NCBI RefSeq assembly: GCF_002286815.1
Contig: NZ_MUNM01000067.1
Location: forward strand, 34,341-98,340
Direction: 5' to 3'
DNA length: 64,000 bases
Origin: Pseudomonas sp. PICF141
Lineage (GTDB): Bacteria > Pseudomonadota > Gammaproteobacteria > Pseudomonadales > Pseudomonadaceae
The translations under genes were made by a program, and so were the position numbers. Shown here one piece after another: positions 53,828 to 61,970 of this stretch (position 1 is the stretch's first letter; every line of letters begins with the position of its first letter). Under the pieces are notes generated by a model, which saw nothing but the letters and a program-made list of their open reading frames with translations, was not told where the DNA came from and ran no database searches.

Positions 53828-55000
53828 ATGAACAGCCGTTTCAAGGCATGGCGTCACAATCTGGCCTGGACCCTTCCGATGGTGGCCGTACTGGCAGGTT
53901 GCACCGGCGGCGACAGCAGCAAACCGAAAACCCACGCACTGGCGACCTACTCCAGCGCCACTTGGGAAGCGCTTCCGGCAGTATCCGACAACGACCTCGT
54001 CGCCGGCTTCGGCTCGTGGCGCAGCGCTTGCACCCGGCTCAAGGCCGATCCGGTGTGGGGCGGCACCTGTGCGGCTTCCGCCAATGTGCAGCCAACCGCC
54101 AAAGACATCCGCAGCTTTCTAAAACAGAACCTCGACGTCTATGGCTTGCGCGCCGCCAATGACAACCCCAACGGGCTGATCACGGGTTACTACGAACCGG
54201 TGTACCCCGGCAGCCTGACCCAGACCGAGGAAGCCAACATCCCGGTGTACGGCGTGCCCGAGGACATGATCATTGTCTCGCTGGACAGCATCTATCCGGA
54301 GCTCAAAGGCAAACGCCTGCGCGGACGGCTCGAAGGTCGCGTACTCAAGCCGTACGATGATGCGGCAACCATCGAAACCAAAGGTGTGAACGCGCCGGTA
54401 ATTGCCTGGCTGACCGACCCGATGAACCTGCAATTCCTGCAAATCCAGGGTTCGGGTCGCATCCGTCTTGATGACGGTCGTCAGTTACGCATCGGCTACG
54501 CCGACCAGAACGGCCACCCCTATCGGCCCATCGGCCGCTGGCTGGTGGACCAGGGTGAGCTGAAAAAAGAAGACGTGACCATGGGGGCTATCAGCACTTG
54601 GGCCAAGGCTAATCCGACGCGCATTCCCGAACTGCTCGGCAGCAACCCCAGCTACGTGTTTTTCACCCGCAACCCCGACAGTAACGAAGGGCCCCGCGGT
54701 TCGTTGAATGTCCCGCTGACCGCAGGGTATAGCGCGGCGGTGGACCGCAAGGTGATTCCACTCGGCAGCTTGTTGTGGTTATCGACCACACGCCCGGACG
54801 GCAGCGCACTGGTACGCCCGGTGGCCGCCCAAGACACCGGCGGCGCAATTGCCGGCGAGGTTCGCGCAGACCTGTTCTGGGGCACCGGGGATGCCGCCGG
54901 GCAATTGGCCGGTGATATGAAACAGCAGGGGCAGATCTGGATGCTTTGGCCCAAGGGGGCGGCGTTGCCGCAAGTGCCGCAGGTAGCGGACTCGCTTTAA
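53828..55000 (+). CDS. mltA: Membrane-bound lytic murein transglycosylase A
   Basis: A 390-aa lipoprotein starting MNSRFKAWRHNLAWTLPMVA with lipobox LAGC (Cys25). The MltA blocks LITGYYEPVYPGSLTQTE, GRLEGRVLKPY, LQIQGSGRIRLDDGRQLRIG and the 3D-domain catalytic Asp in AAQDTGGAIAGEVRADLFWG are all present. It cleaves peptidoglycan glycan strands to 1,6-anhydro-muropeptides. AAGGAA precedes the ATG. Confidence 0.95.
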   Translation: MNSRFKAWRHNLAWTLPMVAVLAGCTGGDSSKPKTHALATYSSATWEALPAVSDNDLVAGFGSWRSACTRLKADPVWGGTCAASANVQPTAKDIRSFLKQNLDVYGLRAANDNPNGLITGYYEPVYPGSLTQTEEANIPVYGVPEDMIIVSLDSIYPELKGKRLRGRLEGRVLKPYDDAATIETKGVNAPVIAWLTDPMNLQFLQIQGSGRIRLDDGRQLRIGYADQNGHPYRPIGRWLVDQGELKKEDVTMGAISTWAKANPTRIPELLGSNPSYVFFTRNPDSNEGPRGSLNVPLTAGYSAAVDRKVIPLGSLLWLSTTRPDGSALVRPVAAQDTGGAIAGEVRADLFWGTGDAAGQLAGDMKQQGQIWMLWPKGAALPQVPQVADSL

Positions 55001-55004
55001 AAGC

Positions 55005-55104
55005 AAAGATCGCAGGCTTCGCCAGCGACTACATTGACCGCGTGCACCGCAATATCGCGGATGAACATCGATCCCTGTAGGCGCTGCCGAAGGCTGCGAT
55101 CTTT
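55005..55104. repeat. Class C inverted repeat
   Basis: AAAGATCGCAGGCTTCGCC on the left and GCCGAAGGCTGCGATCTTT on the right, between convergent mltA and the MAPEG gene. Confidence 0.8.
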
Positions 55105-55113
55105 TGATCTTCT

Positions 55114-55500
55114 TTAAACCGACACCACAAAGAAACTGACGATCAACCCCATGCCAATGGCCCACACCAACGACCGCAGAATCGCCCAGTCTGCCAGATA
55201 GCAAATGATGTAGAGCAGCCGACTGGTGATGAACAACACCGACAGCACATTGATCGTCACCAGTTCGGCATTGCCGGCCAAGTGCGCGACGATCACCGCC
55301 GCCGCAAACGCCGGTGTCACTTCGAAGCTGTTCAACTGCGCCGAATGCGCACGCCTGGCCACACCTTGGAGCGAATCCAGAAACGCCCGCGGATCGTGAT
55401 TCTCTTTCAGCCCGAACTTGCCGCCGCTGAACTTGGCGACGCCTGTGCATAGATACGGCAAGCAGATCGCAATCAAAATGCACCACAGAGCAACCGTCAT
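55114..55500 (-). CDS. MAPEG family membrane protein
   Basis: A 128-aa protein with four hydrophobic spans: MTVALWCILIAICLPYLCTG, FAAAVIVAHLAGNAELV, INVLSVLFITSRLLYIICYL and LRSLVWAIGMGLIVSFFVV. The loop NHDPRAFLDSLQGVARRAHSAQLNSFE is the MAPEG signature. Eukaryotic MAPEG members act in eicosanoid and glutathione metabolism; the bacterial substrate is unknown. It lies 50 bases after the EamA gene in the same direction. Confidence 0.9.
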   Translation of the reverse strand: MTVALWCILIAICLPYLCTGVAKFSGGKFGLKENHDPRAFLDSLQGVARRAHSAQLNSFEVTPAFAAAVIVAHLAGNAELVTINVLSVLFITSRLLYIICYLADWAILRSLVWAIGMGLIVSFFVVSV

Positions 55501-55550
55501 AACGCAGTCCCTTCTTCAAATTATAGAAAATCGAATTCCATCAGCGGCGG

Positions 55551-56384
55551 CTAAAACTTCATCACCAACATGCCGATCAGCACCAGCCCACAGGCTAAGA
55601 GCCGGGGTCTGCCGAAAGGTTCTTTCAGATAGCGCATCCCAAACAGTACCACCAGAATCACACTGATCTCGCGCAACGCCGCCGCTTCGGCAATCGAACC
55701 GAGCTGCATCGCCCACAGCACCAGAGCGTAGCTGAACAGCACGCAGAACCCGACCGCCAACCCCAATCGCCACTGCTCGCGCCAGAACAGCATGAACGCC
55801 GGCCGCTTGCTCATCAGTGCCAACAGCGGAAACGGCCAAGCGCTGAGCAAGGTGACCCACACCAGGTAGTCCAACGGATGGGACCAGCGCCGTAGCGCCT
55901 GGCCATCGATGAAGGTGTAGCAACCAATGCACAACCCGATCAGCACCACCACCGGCAGCATCGACCATGGCAGACGCACCCCGCCACCGCCCTGCCAGAG
56001 CAGGCACAACATGCCGAACGGAATCAGCAAAATGCCCAAGATCTGCTGAGTCGTCAGCACTTCCCCGGCGTAGATCAGCGTCAGCGCCAGCACCACCAGC
56101 GGCGACAGGCCACGCATCAACGGATAGACCAGACCGAGATCGCCAACCCGATAGGCCTGGATCAACAGGTACCGATAGAGCAACTCGAATACCGCTGACG
56201 CGAGAATCCACGGCCAGATGTCCAGTGGTGGTAGCGCCACGAAGGGCAGCATCAGAGCGACAAACAGCAGCGCCACGCTGTCCATGCAGGCCACCACCAA
56301 CAGCCGCTCCGCACTGAATTTGATCAGGGTATTCCACGCTGCGTGCAACAGCGCCGCCACCAACACCAGAACCGTCGCAAGCAC
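55551..56384 (-). CDS. EamA/DMT family transporter
   Basis: A 277-aa membrane protein with ten spans (MLATVLVLVAALLHAAWNTL..., LLKTRLLVVACMDSVALLFV-like second span, ... RLLACGLVLIGMLVMKF). The two EamA repeats begin near AALLHAAWNTLIKFSA and IGLCIGCYTFIDGQALR. It probably exports or imports a small metabolite; no specificity can be assigned. A lone class A REP unit (about 56430-56455) lies upstream of it. Confidence 0.87.
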   Translation of the reverse strand: MLATVLVLVAALLHAAWNTLIKFSAERLLVVACMDSVALLFVALMLPFVALPPLDIWPWILASAVFELLYRYLLIQAYRVGDLGLVYPLMRGLSPLVVLALTLIYAGEVLTTQQILGILLIPFGMLCLLWQGGGGVRLPWSMLPVVVLIGLCIGCYTFIDGQALRRWSHPLDYLVWVTLLSAWPFPLLALMSKRPAFMLFWREQWRLGLAVGFCVLFSYALVLWAMQLGSIAEAAALREISVILVVLFGMRYLKEPFGRPRLLACGLVLIGMLVMKF

Positions 56385-56476
56385 GGCACACTCCTTGTTT
56401 TTCTCCCGCCCACCCCTTCAAATCTAAACATACAAGCGAGCCTGCTCGCGATGAAACCACCGCGATGCACCTCACT

Positions 56477-57361
56477 TCACTCATCTTTACGCTGGCGTGG
56501 ATCCGGCGTTTGATCCGTGCTTTTCTTCGGCGGCCCGCTTTCGCTACGAATCTGTGCATGGCTGATCAGGGCGAAGATAAAACTGCCACCGATGATGTTC
56601 CCCACCAGCGTGGGGCCTGCAAACACCAGCCAGTAATCCTTCCACGGCAACTCGCCGGCAAACACCAGGTACGAGACCTCGACCGATCCGACCACGATGT
56701 GGGTGAAATCTCCCAGGGCCATGAAATAGGTGATGAGGATGATGATCCACATCTTGGCGCTTTCCATGGACGGGATCATCCAGACCATGGTGGCGATCAT
56801 CCAGCCGGAGATGATGCCTTTGGCGAACATTTTGCTCGCGTCGTTCTCCATGACCTTGCGCCCGATGTCGAGGAAGGCCAGATCGGTCTTGGTATCAAAA
56901 ATCGGCAGGTGCAGCATCACATAGGCCACCAGCAGAGTGCCGCAGAGATTACCCACCAGCACGATCGACCACAGCCGAAACAACCGAGCGAAATTACCCG
57001 GCGTAGGCTTGCTCATGATCGGCAGCACGGCGGTCAGGGTGTTCTCGGTAAAGAGCTGCTGACGGGCAAGAATCACCGCGAGAAAACCTGCGCAGTAACC
57101 GAAACTGGCAATCACCTTGAAGCCTTCGCCGTCCGGCAGGCGCGAATTGAGCAACCCCATGCCCATCAGTGACAACCCCATGGTCAGGCCGGCAGCCAGG
57201 GCCGACCACCACAGCGCCGCTACGCTACGCTCGAGTTCCTGATTACCTTGGGTTCGAATGATTTCATGAAGCACCGCCGCGCGCGGTGGCTGGTTCTTGT
57301 CGACTTCGCGCTGCTCTTGCGCCGAAAGGTCCGGGGTCTTGCCGTCTTGAGGCGTCTCCAT
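56477..57361 (-). CDS. yfdC: Formate/nitrite transporter family channel (YfdC-like)
   Basis: A 294-aa protein with six to seven spans and FNT motifs: ARQQLFTENTLTAVLPIM, IIILITYFMALGDFTHIVVG and VFAGPTLVGNIIGGSFIFAL. The acidic N-terminus (METPQDGKTPDLSAQEQREV) extends beyond formate-channel FocA and resembles YfdC. FNT proteins are pentameric anion channels; the substrate in the YfdC group is not known. Single gene, preceded by AGGAGCTTT on the minus strand. Confidence 0.9.
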   Translation of the reverse strand: METPQDGKTPDLSAQEQREVDKNQPPRAAVLHEIIRTQGNQELERSVAALWWSALAAGLTMGLSLMGMGLLNSRLPDGEGFKVIASFGYCAGFLAVILARQQLFTENTLTAVLPIMSKPTPGNFARLFRLWSIVLVGNLCGTLLVAYVMLHLPIFDTKTDLAFLDIGRKVMENDASKMFAKGIISGWMIATMVWMIPSMESAKMWIIILITYFMALGDFTHIVVGSVEVSYLVFAGELPWKDYWLVFAGPTLVGNIIGGSFIFALISHAQIRSESGPPKKSTDQTPDPRQRKDE

Positions 57362-57445
57362 AAAGCTCCTGAACCAAGGGTGGGTCGTTTAACTACGACA
57401 CGTGGGGATCGGGGCTGTTCACTACCTGGCGAAACGAAGCAAACC

Positions 57446-57573
57446 TGTGGCGAGGGAGCTTGCTCCCTTCGGGGCGCGAAGCGGCCCTAAAACCTGCCGG
57501 GTTCTTTCAGACAGACTTCACTGTCGGCTTACGACTGCTTCGCAGCCGGGCGGGAGCAAGCTCCCTCGCCACA
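57446..57573. repeat. REPIN, class B variant
   Basis: TGTGGCGAGGGAGCTTGCTC and its inverted partner GAGCAAGCTCCCTCGCCACA with GCGAAGCGGCC / GCTTCGCAGCC shoulders. Confidence 0.83.
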
Positions 57574-57582
57574 GAGCGGCAA

Positions 57583-57987
57583 TCACTCGCCGATGTCATC
57601 ATCCTTGAACTGGTCTTTGACGTACCTGATCTCGGTCCGGCCGTGCGGCGCGGGCAGGCCGTCTTCGCCCAGGTTCACGAAAACCATCTTCTCCACCGTC
57701 AGGATGCTCTTGCGGGTGATCTTGTTGCGCACTTCGCAAGTCAGCGTGATCGAGGTATGACCGAACTTGGTGGCAGTGATGCCCAGTTCGATGATGTCAC
57801 CCTGGCGCGAGGCGCTGACAAAGTTGATTTCGGAAATGTATTTGGTCACCACGCGCTGATTGCCCAGCTGGACGATGGCGTAGATCGCCGCTTCTTCGTC
57901 GATCCAGCGCAACAGACTGCCGCCGAACAGCGTGCCGTTGGGGTTGAGGTCTTCAGGTTTTACCCATTTGCGGGTGTGGAAATTCAT
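57583..57987 (-). CDS. Acyl-CoA thioesterase (YciA/ACOT hotdog type)
   Basis: A 134-aa hotdog protein: MNFHTRKWVKPEDLNPNGTL, then FGGSLLRWIDEEAAIYAIVQ (the active-site Asp/Glu helix), VTKYISEINFVSASRQGDII and LTCEVRNKITRKSILTVEKM. These are the signatures of short-chain acyl-CoA thioesterases of the YciA group. It releases CoA from acyl thioesters in the cytosol. Single gene; the upstream spacer carries a class F repeat and then the ahcY promoter in the opposite direction. Confidence 0.9.
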   Translation of the reverse strand: MNFHTRKWVKPEDLNPNGTLFGGSLLRWIDEEAAIYAIVQLGNQRVVTKYISEINFVSASRQGDIIELGITATKFGHTSITLTCEVRNKITRKSILTVEKMVFVNLGEDGLPAPHGRTEIRYVKDQFKDDDIGE

Positions 57988-58031
57988 GGGGGCTCCGAGG
58001 TTGAGTTGTTTGGGCGATAGGGTTATAGCCC

Positions 58032-58110
58032 CAGCTTCAAGTTTTAAGCGACAAGCTGCAAGTTAAAAGCCGATCTGCGTTTGCTTGCCGCTTGTAGCTT
58101 GTCACTTGCC
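58032..58110. repeat. Class F inverted repeat
   Basis: CAGCTTCAAGTTTTAAGCGA and GACAAGCTGCAAG face CTTGCCGCTTGTAGCTTGTC, just upstream of the ahcY promoter. Confidence 0.7.
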
Positions 58111-58130
58111 ACTAGCCGGATAAAGAAAGC

Positions 58131-58136
58131 TATAAT
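58131..58136 (+). promoter_or_regulatory. ahcY: -10 box of the ahcY promoter
   Basis: A perfect TATAAT. A -35 candidate TTGCCA at 58106 is 19 bp away, so it is poor. Transcription would start near 58143, putting the riboswitch in the leader. Confidence 0.6.
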
Positions 58137-58180
58137 CACCGCCGATTTCAAAACGGCTCCTACCGTTTTCCCGCCACCTG

Positions 58181-58270
58181 TCCGAGGGGCGCTGCAGCAG
58201 GTTTGACCTGTCAGGCTCGGATGGGGCGTTGACTGGCCACGGCCAGACACTAAACGCACAACGGCGCCCA
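58181..58270 (+). ncRNA. S-adenosylhomocysteine (SAH) riboswitch
   Basis: The leader carries the SAH-riboswitch core: TCCGAGGGGCGCTGCAGCAG, GGCTCGGATGG and AACGGCGCCCA. CCGAG (58182) pairs with CTCGG (58216). GGGCGC (58187) pairs with GGCGCCC (58263) as the long-range pseudoknot. Side hairpins CAGGT..CCTG and CTGGCC..GGCCAG fit P2 and P4. SAH binding should switch on ahcY. An additional CATTCG (58269-58274) / CGAATG (58284-58289) stem touches the ribosome binding site (GGAGG, 58289-58293). Confidence 0.92.
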
Positions 58271-58299
58271 TTCGCATACATTACGAATGGAGGCTCATC

Positions 58300-59709
58300 A
58301 TGAGCGCTGTTATCACGCCTGCAGATTTTAACGATTACAAAGTCGCCGACATGTCCCTGGCTGCCTGGGGCCGTCGCGAAACCATCATCGCCGAATCCGA
58401 AATGCCAGCCCTGATGGGCCTGCGCCGCAAATACGCCGCCGAGCAGCCGCTCAAAGGCGCGAAGATTCTCGGCTGCATCCACATGACCATTCAGACTGCC
58501 GTGCTGATCGAAACCCTGGTTGCCCTGGGTGCCGAAGTGCGTTGGTCGTCCTGCAACATTTTCTCGACTCAAGACCAGGCCGCCGCTTCCATCGCCGCTG
58601 CCGGCATCCCGGTATTTGCCTGGAAGGGCGAGACTGAAGAAGAGTACGAGTGGTGCCTGGAGCAAACCATCCTCAAAGATGGCCAGCCTTGGGATGCCAA
58701 CATGATCCTCGACGATGGCGGCGACCTGACCGAGCTGCTGCACAAGAAGTATCCGCAGGTGCTGGATCGCGTCCATGGCGTCACCGAAGAAACCACCACC
58801 GGCGTTCACCGTCTGCTGGACATGCTGGCCAAGGGCGAGCTGAAAATCCCGGCCATCAACGTCAACGACTCGGTAACCAAAAGCAAGAACGACAACAAGT
58901 ACGGCTGCCGTCACAGCCTGAACGATGCGATCAAGCGCGGTACCGACCACCTGCTGTCCGGCAAGCAAGCGCTGGTCATCGGTTACGGTGACGTGGGCAA
59001 GGGCTCGGCCCAGTCCCTGCGTCAGGAAGGCATGATCGTTAAAGTGTCCGAAGTCGACCCGATCTGTGCCATGCAAGCCTGCATGGACGGTTTCGAACTG
59101 GTTTCGCCGTTCATCGACGGTATCAACAACGGTACCGAAGCCAGCATCGACAAAGCCTTGCTGGGCAAGATCGACCTGATCGTGACCACCACCGGCAACG
59201 TCAATGTTTGCGACGCAAACATGCTCAAAGCCCTGAAGAAGCGCGCTGTGGTCTGCAACATCGGTCACTTCGACAACGAAATCGACACCGCTTTCATGCG
59301 CAAGAACTGGGCATGGGAAGAAGTGAAGCCACAGGTTCACAAGGTTCACCGCACCGGCCCGGGCGCATTCGACGCTCAGAACGACGACTACCTGATTCTG
59401 CTGGCCGAAGGCCGTCTGGTTAACCTGGGCAACGCCACTGGCCACCCAAGCCGCATCATGGACGGTTCGTTCGCCAACCAGGTTCTGGCGCAGATCTTCC
59501 TGTTCGGCCAGAAGTACGCCGACCTGTCGCCAGCCCAGAAAGCCGAGCGCCTGACCGTTGAAGTACTGCCTAAGAAACTGGACGAAGAAGTGGCCCTGGA
59601 AATGGTCCGCGGTTTCGGTGGCGTGGTCACTCAATTGACCAAGCAACAGGCTGACTACATCGGCGTCACCGTCGAAGGCCCGTTCAAGCCGCACGCTTAC
59701 CGGTACTGA
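58300..59709 (+). CDS. ahcY: S-adenosylhomocysteine hydrolase
   Basis: A 469-aa enzyme (MSAVITPADFNDYKVADMSL...). Blocks GCIHMTIQTAVLIETLVALG, SSCNIFSTQDQAAASIA, NVNDSVTKSKNDNKYGCRHS, NAD motif GYGDVGKGSAQSLRQEGM and HFDNEIDTAFM are typical. The C-terminus ends PFKPHAYRY as expected. It splits SAH to homocysteine and adenosine, relieving methyltransferase inhibition. Preceded by the SAH riboswitch, followed by metF. Confidence 0.98.
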   Translation: MSAVITPADFNDYKVADMSLAAWGRRETIIAESEMPALMGLRRKYAAEQPLKGAKILGCIHMTIQTAVLIETLVALGAEVRWSSCNIFSTQDQAAASIAAAGIPVFAWKGETEEEYEWCLEQTILKDGQPWDANMILDDGGDLTELLHKKYPQVLDRVHGVTEETTTGVHRLLDMLAKGELKIPAINVNDSVTKSKNDNKYGCRHSLNDAIKRGTDHLLSGKQALVIGYGDVGKGSAQSLRQEGMIVKVSEVDPICAMQACMDGFELVSPFIDGINNGTEASIDKALLGKIDLIVTTTGNVNVCDANMLKALKKRAVVCNIGHFDNEIDTAFMRKNWAWEEVKPQVHKVHRTGPGAFDAQNDDYLILLAEGRLVNLGNATGHPSRIMDGSFANQVLAQIFLFGQKYADLSPAQKAERLTVEVLPKKLDEEVALEMVRGFGGVVTQLTKQQADYIGVTVEGPFKPHAYRY

Positions 59710-59710
59710 C

Positions 59711-59882
59711 AGCAGCTGCGAGCTACAAGCTTCAAACTGCAAGTAAAGGCGGTTGTGTTTACTTGCAGTCTGGGCTTGGGCTTGTCTCTTCATGGTAATT
59801 AACACAGCAGTGAACTGTGAGCTTCAAACGCGAGAATCGGCGCACCGCCCACTTGCAGCTTGAAGCTTGCAACTTGCCGCTG
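59711..59882. repeat. Class F repeat array between ahcY and metF
   Basis: AGCTACAAGCTTCAAACTGC, then CTTGCAGTCTGGGCTTG and CACTTGCAGCTTGAAGCTTG with CAACTTGCCGCT: several class F units in both directions. It may form mRNA hairpins between the two genes. Confidence 0.7.
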
Positions 59883-59894
59883 GAGGTCCCCTCC

Positions 59895-60740
59895 ATGTCC
59901 CAAGAACGTCGCTACAGTTTCGAATTCTTCCCGACGAAGACCGATGCTGGGCATGAAAAACTGATCGCCACTGCCCGTCATCTGGCGAGCTACAACCCCG
60001 ACTTCTTCTCCTGCACCTACGGCGCTGGCGGTTCGACCCGTGATCGCACCCTCAACACCGTGTTGCAGCTTGAAAGCGAAGTCAAAGTCCCTGCCGCACC
60101 GCATCTGTCTTGCGTGGGCGACAGCAAGGACGATTTGCGCGGCCTGCTGAGCCAGTACAAGGCAGCCGGCATCACGCGCATCGTTGCGCTTCGCGGTGAC
60201 CTGCCCTCGGGCATGGGCATGGCCAGCGGCGAGATGCGTCACGCCAATGACCTGGTTGAATTCATTCGTGAAGAAACCGGCGATCATTTCCACATCGAAG
60301 TCGCTGCTTACCCGGAGATGCATCCGCAAGCGCGCAACTTCGAAGACGATCTCAATAACTTTGTGCGCAAGGCTAACGCCGGCGCCAACAGTGCGATTAC
60401 TCAGTACTTTTTCAACGCCGACAGTTATTTCTACTTCGTCGAGCGGGTGCAGGCCAAGGGCGTGAACATCCCGATCGTGCCGGGGATCATGCCGATCACC
60501 AATTACAGCAAGCTGGCGCGTTTTTCCGATGCGTGCGGTGCGGAAATTCCGCGCTGGATCCGCAAGCAACTGGAAGCCTACGGGGACGACACCCAGAGCA
60601 TTCAAGGCTTTGGTGAGCAAGTCATCACCCAGATGTGCGAACGCCTGCTGCAGGGTGGCGCTCCAGGGCTGCATTTCTATACGCTGAACCAGGCTGAGCC
60701 GAGCCTGGCGGTGTGGAATAACCTGAAGTTGCCGCGTTAA
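59895..60740 (+). CDS. metF: 5,10-methylenetetrahydrofolate reductase
   Basis: A 281-aa flavoprotein starting MSQERRYSFEFFPTKTDAGH; GGAGG is 9 bases upstream, which decides against a longer in-frame start in repeat DNA. Blocks: CTYGAGGSTRDRTL, ITRIVALRGDLPSGM, AAYPEMHPQA, ITQYFFNADSYFYF and PGIMPITNYSKLARFSD. It makes 5-methyl-THF for methionine synthesis. It lies 185 bases after ahcY, separated by repeats, possibly in the same transcript. Confidence 0.97.
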   Translation: MSQERRYSFEFFPTKTDAGHEKLIATARHLASYNPDFFSCTYGAGGSTRDRTLNTVLQLESEVKVPAAPHLSCVGDSKDDLRGLLSQYKAAGITRIVALRGDLPSGMGMASGEMRHANDLVEFIREETGDHFHIEVAAYPEMHPQARNFEDDLNNFVRKANAGANSAITQYFFNADSYFYFVERVQAKGVNIPIVPGIMPITNYSKLARFSDACGAEIPRWIRKQLEAYGDDTQSIQGFGEQVITQMCERLLQGGAPGLHFYTLNQAEPSLAVWNNLKLPR

Positions 60741-60759
60741 TCGTCGTTAAAGCAAGATC

Positions 60760-60835
60760 AAAAGATCGCAGCCTTCGGCAGCTCCTACAGAGGTATGTAT
60801 GCCCCTGTAGGAAATGCCAAAGGCTGCGATCTTTT
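60760..60835. repeat. Class C inverted repeat
   Basis: AAAAGATCGCAGCCTTCGGC and its partner GAAATGCCAAAGGCTGCGAT after metF; the right arm has diverged. Confidence 0.78.
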
Positions 60836-60905
60836 GCTTTGTGTGCCCTTTTATTGTGCAGCCATACCCTGAAGCAGAGCTTCTGGATCCGGTTTCTGGC
60901 TCTTT

Positions 60906-61748
60906 ATGATTTCTCGTCGTAATCTCAACCCCATGCCTCTGATCGCTCAGTTACTGACCGTGCTTCTGTTCACTTGCCTGAGCCTCACTGCTCGGGGCGA
61001 GAAGTTGCGTATTGTCACCGAACCCTGGGCACCTTACGTGTATGAGGAAAACGGCAAGTCTTTGGGGCTGGACTATGAAACCACCGCCATTGTCTTCAAA
61101 CGCCTTGGAATCGACGTGGAATGGCAGTTCCTGCCATGGAAACGCTGCCTGTCGATGCTTGAGCAAGGCCAGGCAGATGGCGTGCTGGATATTTTCCACA
61201 GCGCTGAACGCGACGCGACCCTGCTCTACCCCAGCGAGCCACTCTCGCAAGTCGAGTTCGTGATGTTCTACGCCAACGAGCGACCGTATCCGTTCCGTAC
61301 CCTGAACGACCTGAAAGGCCTGACCATCGGAACCTCGCCGGGCTACCTGTACAGCAAGGACTTCAGCGAATCGACGCTGTTCACCCAGGAGCCGGCACCC
61401 ACCCATGAAGCCAACTTCGGCAAACTGGTGCGCGGGCGCATCGACCTGCTGATCACCGATCGCCGGGTGGGCCAGCATTTGCTCGATCAACTGAACATCC
61501 GCGACAAGATCACCGAGAACCCGCTCATCATCAGCCAGCAAAGCCAGTTTCTGGCGGTACGCCGCAATGCCGGGATGGATTTGTTGGTGCAGCGTTTCGG
61601 TGCCGAGCTCAAACGCTTCAAGCGCGAACCAGCCTATGCTGAACTGAGCGCCCGCTATGGTGCCAGCCCGGCCACCGAAGCACGGCCTGCCAACAGCACC
61701 GCAGCTGGCGGAAAAACCGTTGAGCAGCAGGAAAGCGGCGCGCAGTGA
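60906..61748 (+). CDS. Periplasmic solute-binding protein, family 3 (orphan)
   Basis: A 280-aa protein with a signal peptide (MISRRNLNPMPLIAQLLTVL...) and the SBP_bac_3 domain: LRIVTEPWAPYVYEENGKSL, GLDYETTAIVFKRLGIDVEW, SGDADGVLDIFHSAER-like GQADGVLDIFHSAERDA, KGLTIGTSPGYLYSKDF. The C-terminal ~40 residues are an Ala/Glu-rich tail. No transporter neighbours. ATG 60906 or 60933 could be the start; both leave a signal peptide. Ligand unknown. Confidence 0.83.
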   Translation: MISRRNLNPMPLIAQLLTVLLFTCLSLTARGEKLRIVTEPWAPYVYEENGKSLGLDYETTAIVFKRLGIDVEWQFLPWKRCLSMLEQGQADGVLDIFHSAERDATLLYPSEPLSQVEFVMFYANERPYPFRTLNDLKGLTIGTSPGYLYSKDFSESTLFTQEPAPTHEANFGKLVRGRIDLLITDRRVGQHLLDQLNIRDKITENPLIISQQSQFLAVRRNAGMDLLVQRFGAELKRFKREPAYAELSARYGASPATEARPANSTAAGGKTVEQQESGAQ

Positions 61749-61757
61749 TTGCTCTGT

Positions 61758-61970
61758 TATACTCCGGCCTTCCCGCCAGGCTCACGCCCGGACGCTCGGA
61801 CTTGTTCAAGGCATCTCGACCCCGCTACAGCGCAGCTTTTCAGCCCGCGCGAGCGCTCCAGACGAGCCTTCGAGGCCCAGCAGGACCGGACGGGATTGCG
61901 TCCTCTTAAACGCGATTCGCGCCAGGCAAGACTCCCATTGGGCCAAGCCCTAACTAAAACAGGATTACTC
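61758..61970 (+). promoter_or_regulatory. rhlE: rhlE promoter and long 5' leader
   Basis: TATACT at 61758-61763 is a likely -10 box, giving a leader of about 200 nt before the ATG with AGGATTACTC as ribosome binding site. Long leaders on RhlE-type helicase genes often serve autoregulation. No clear -35 is seen. Confidence 0.45.
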
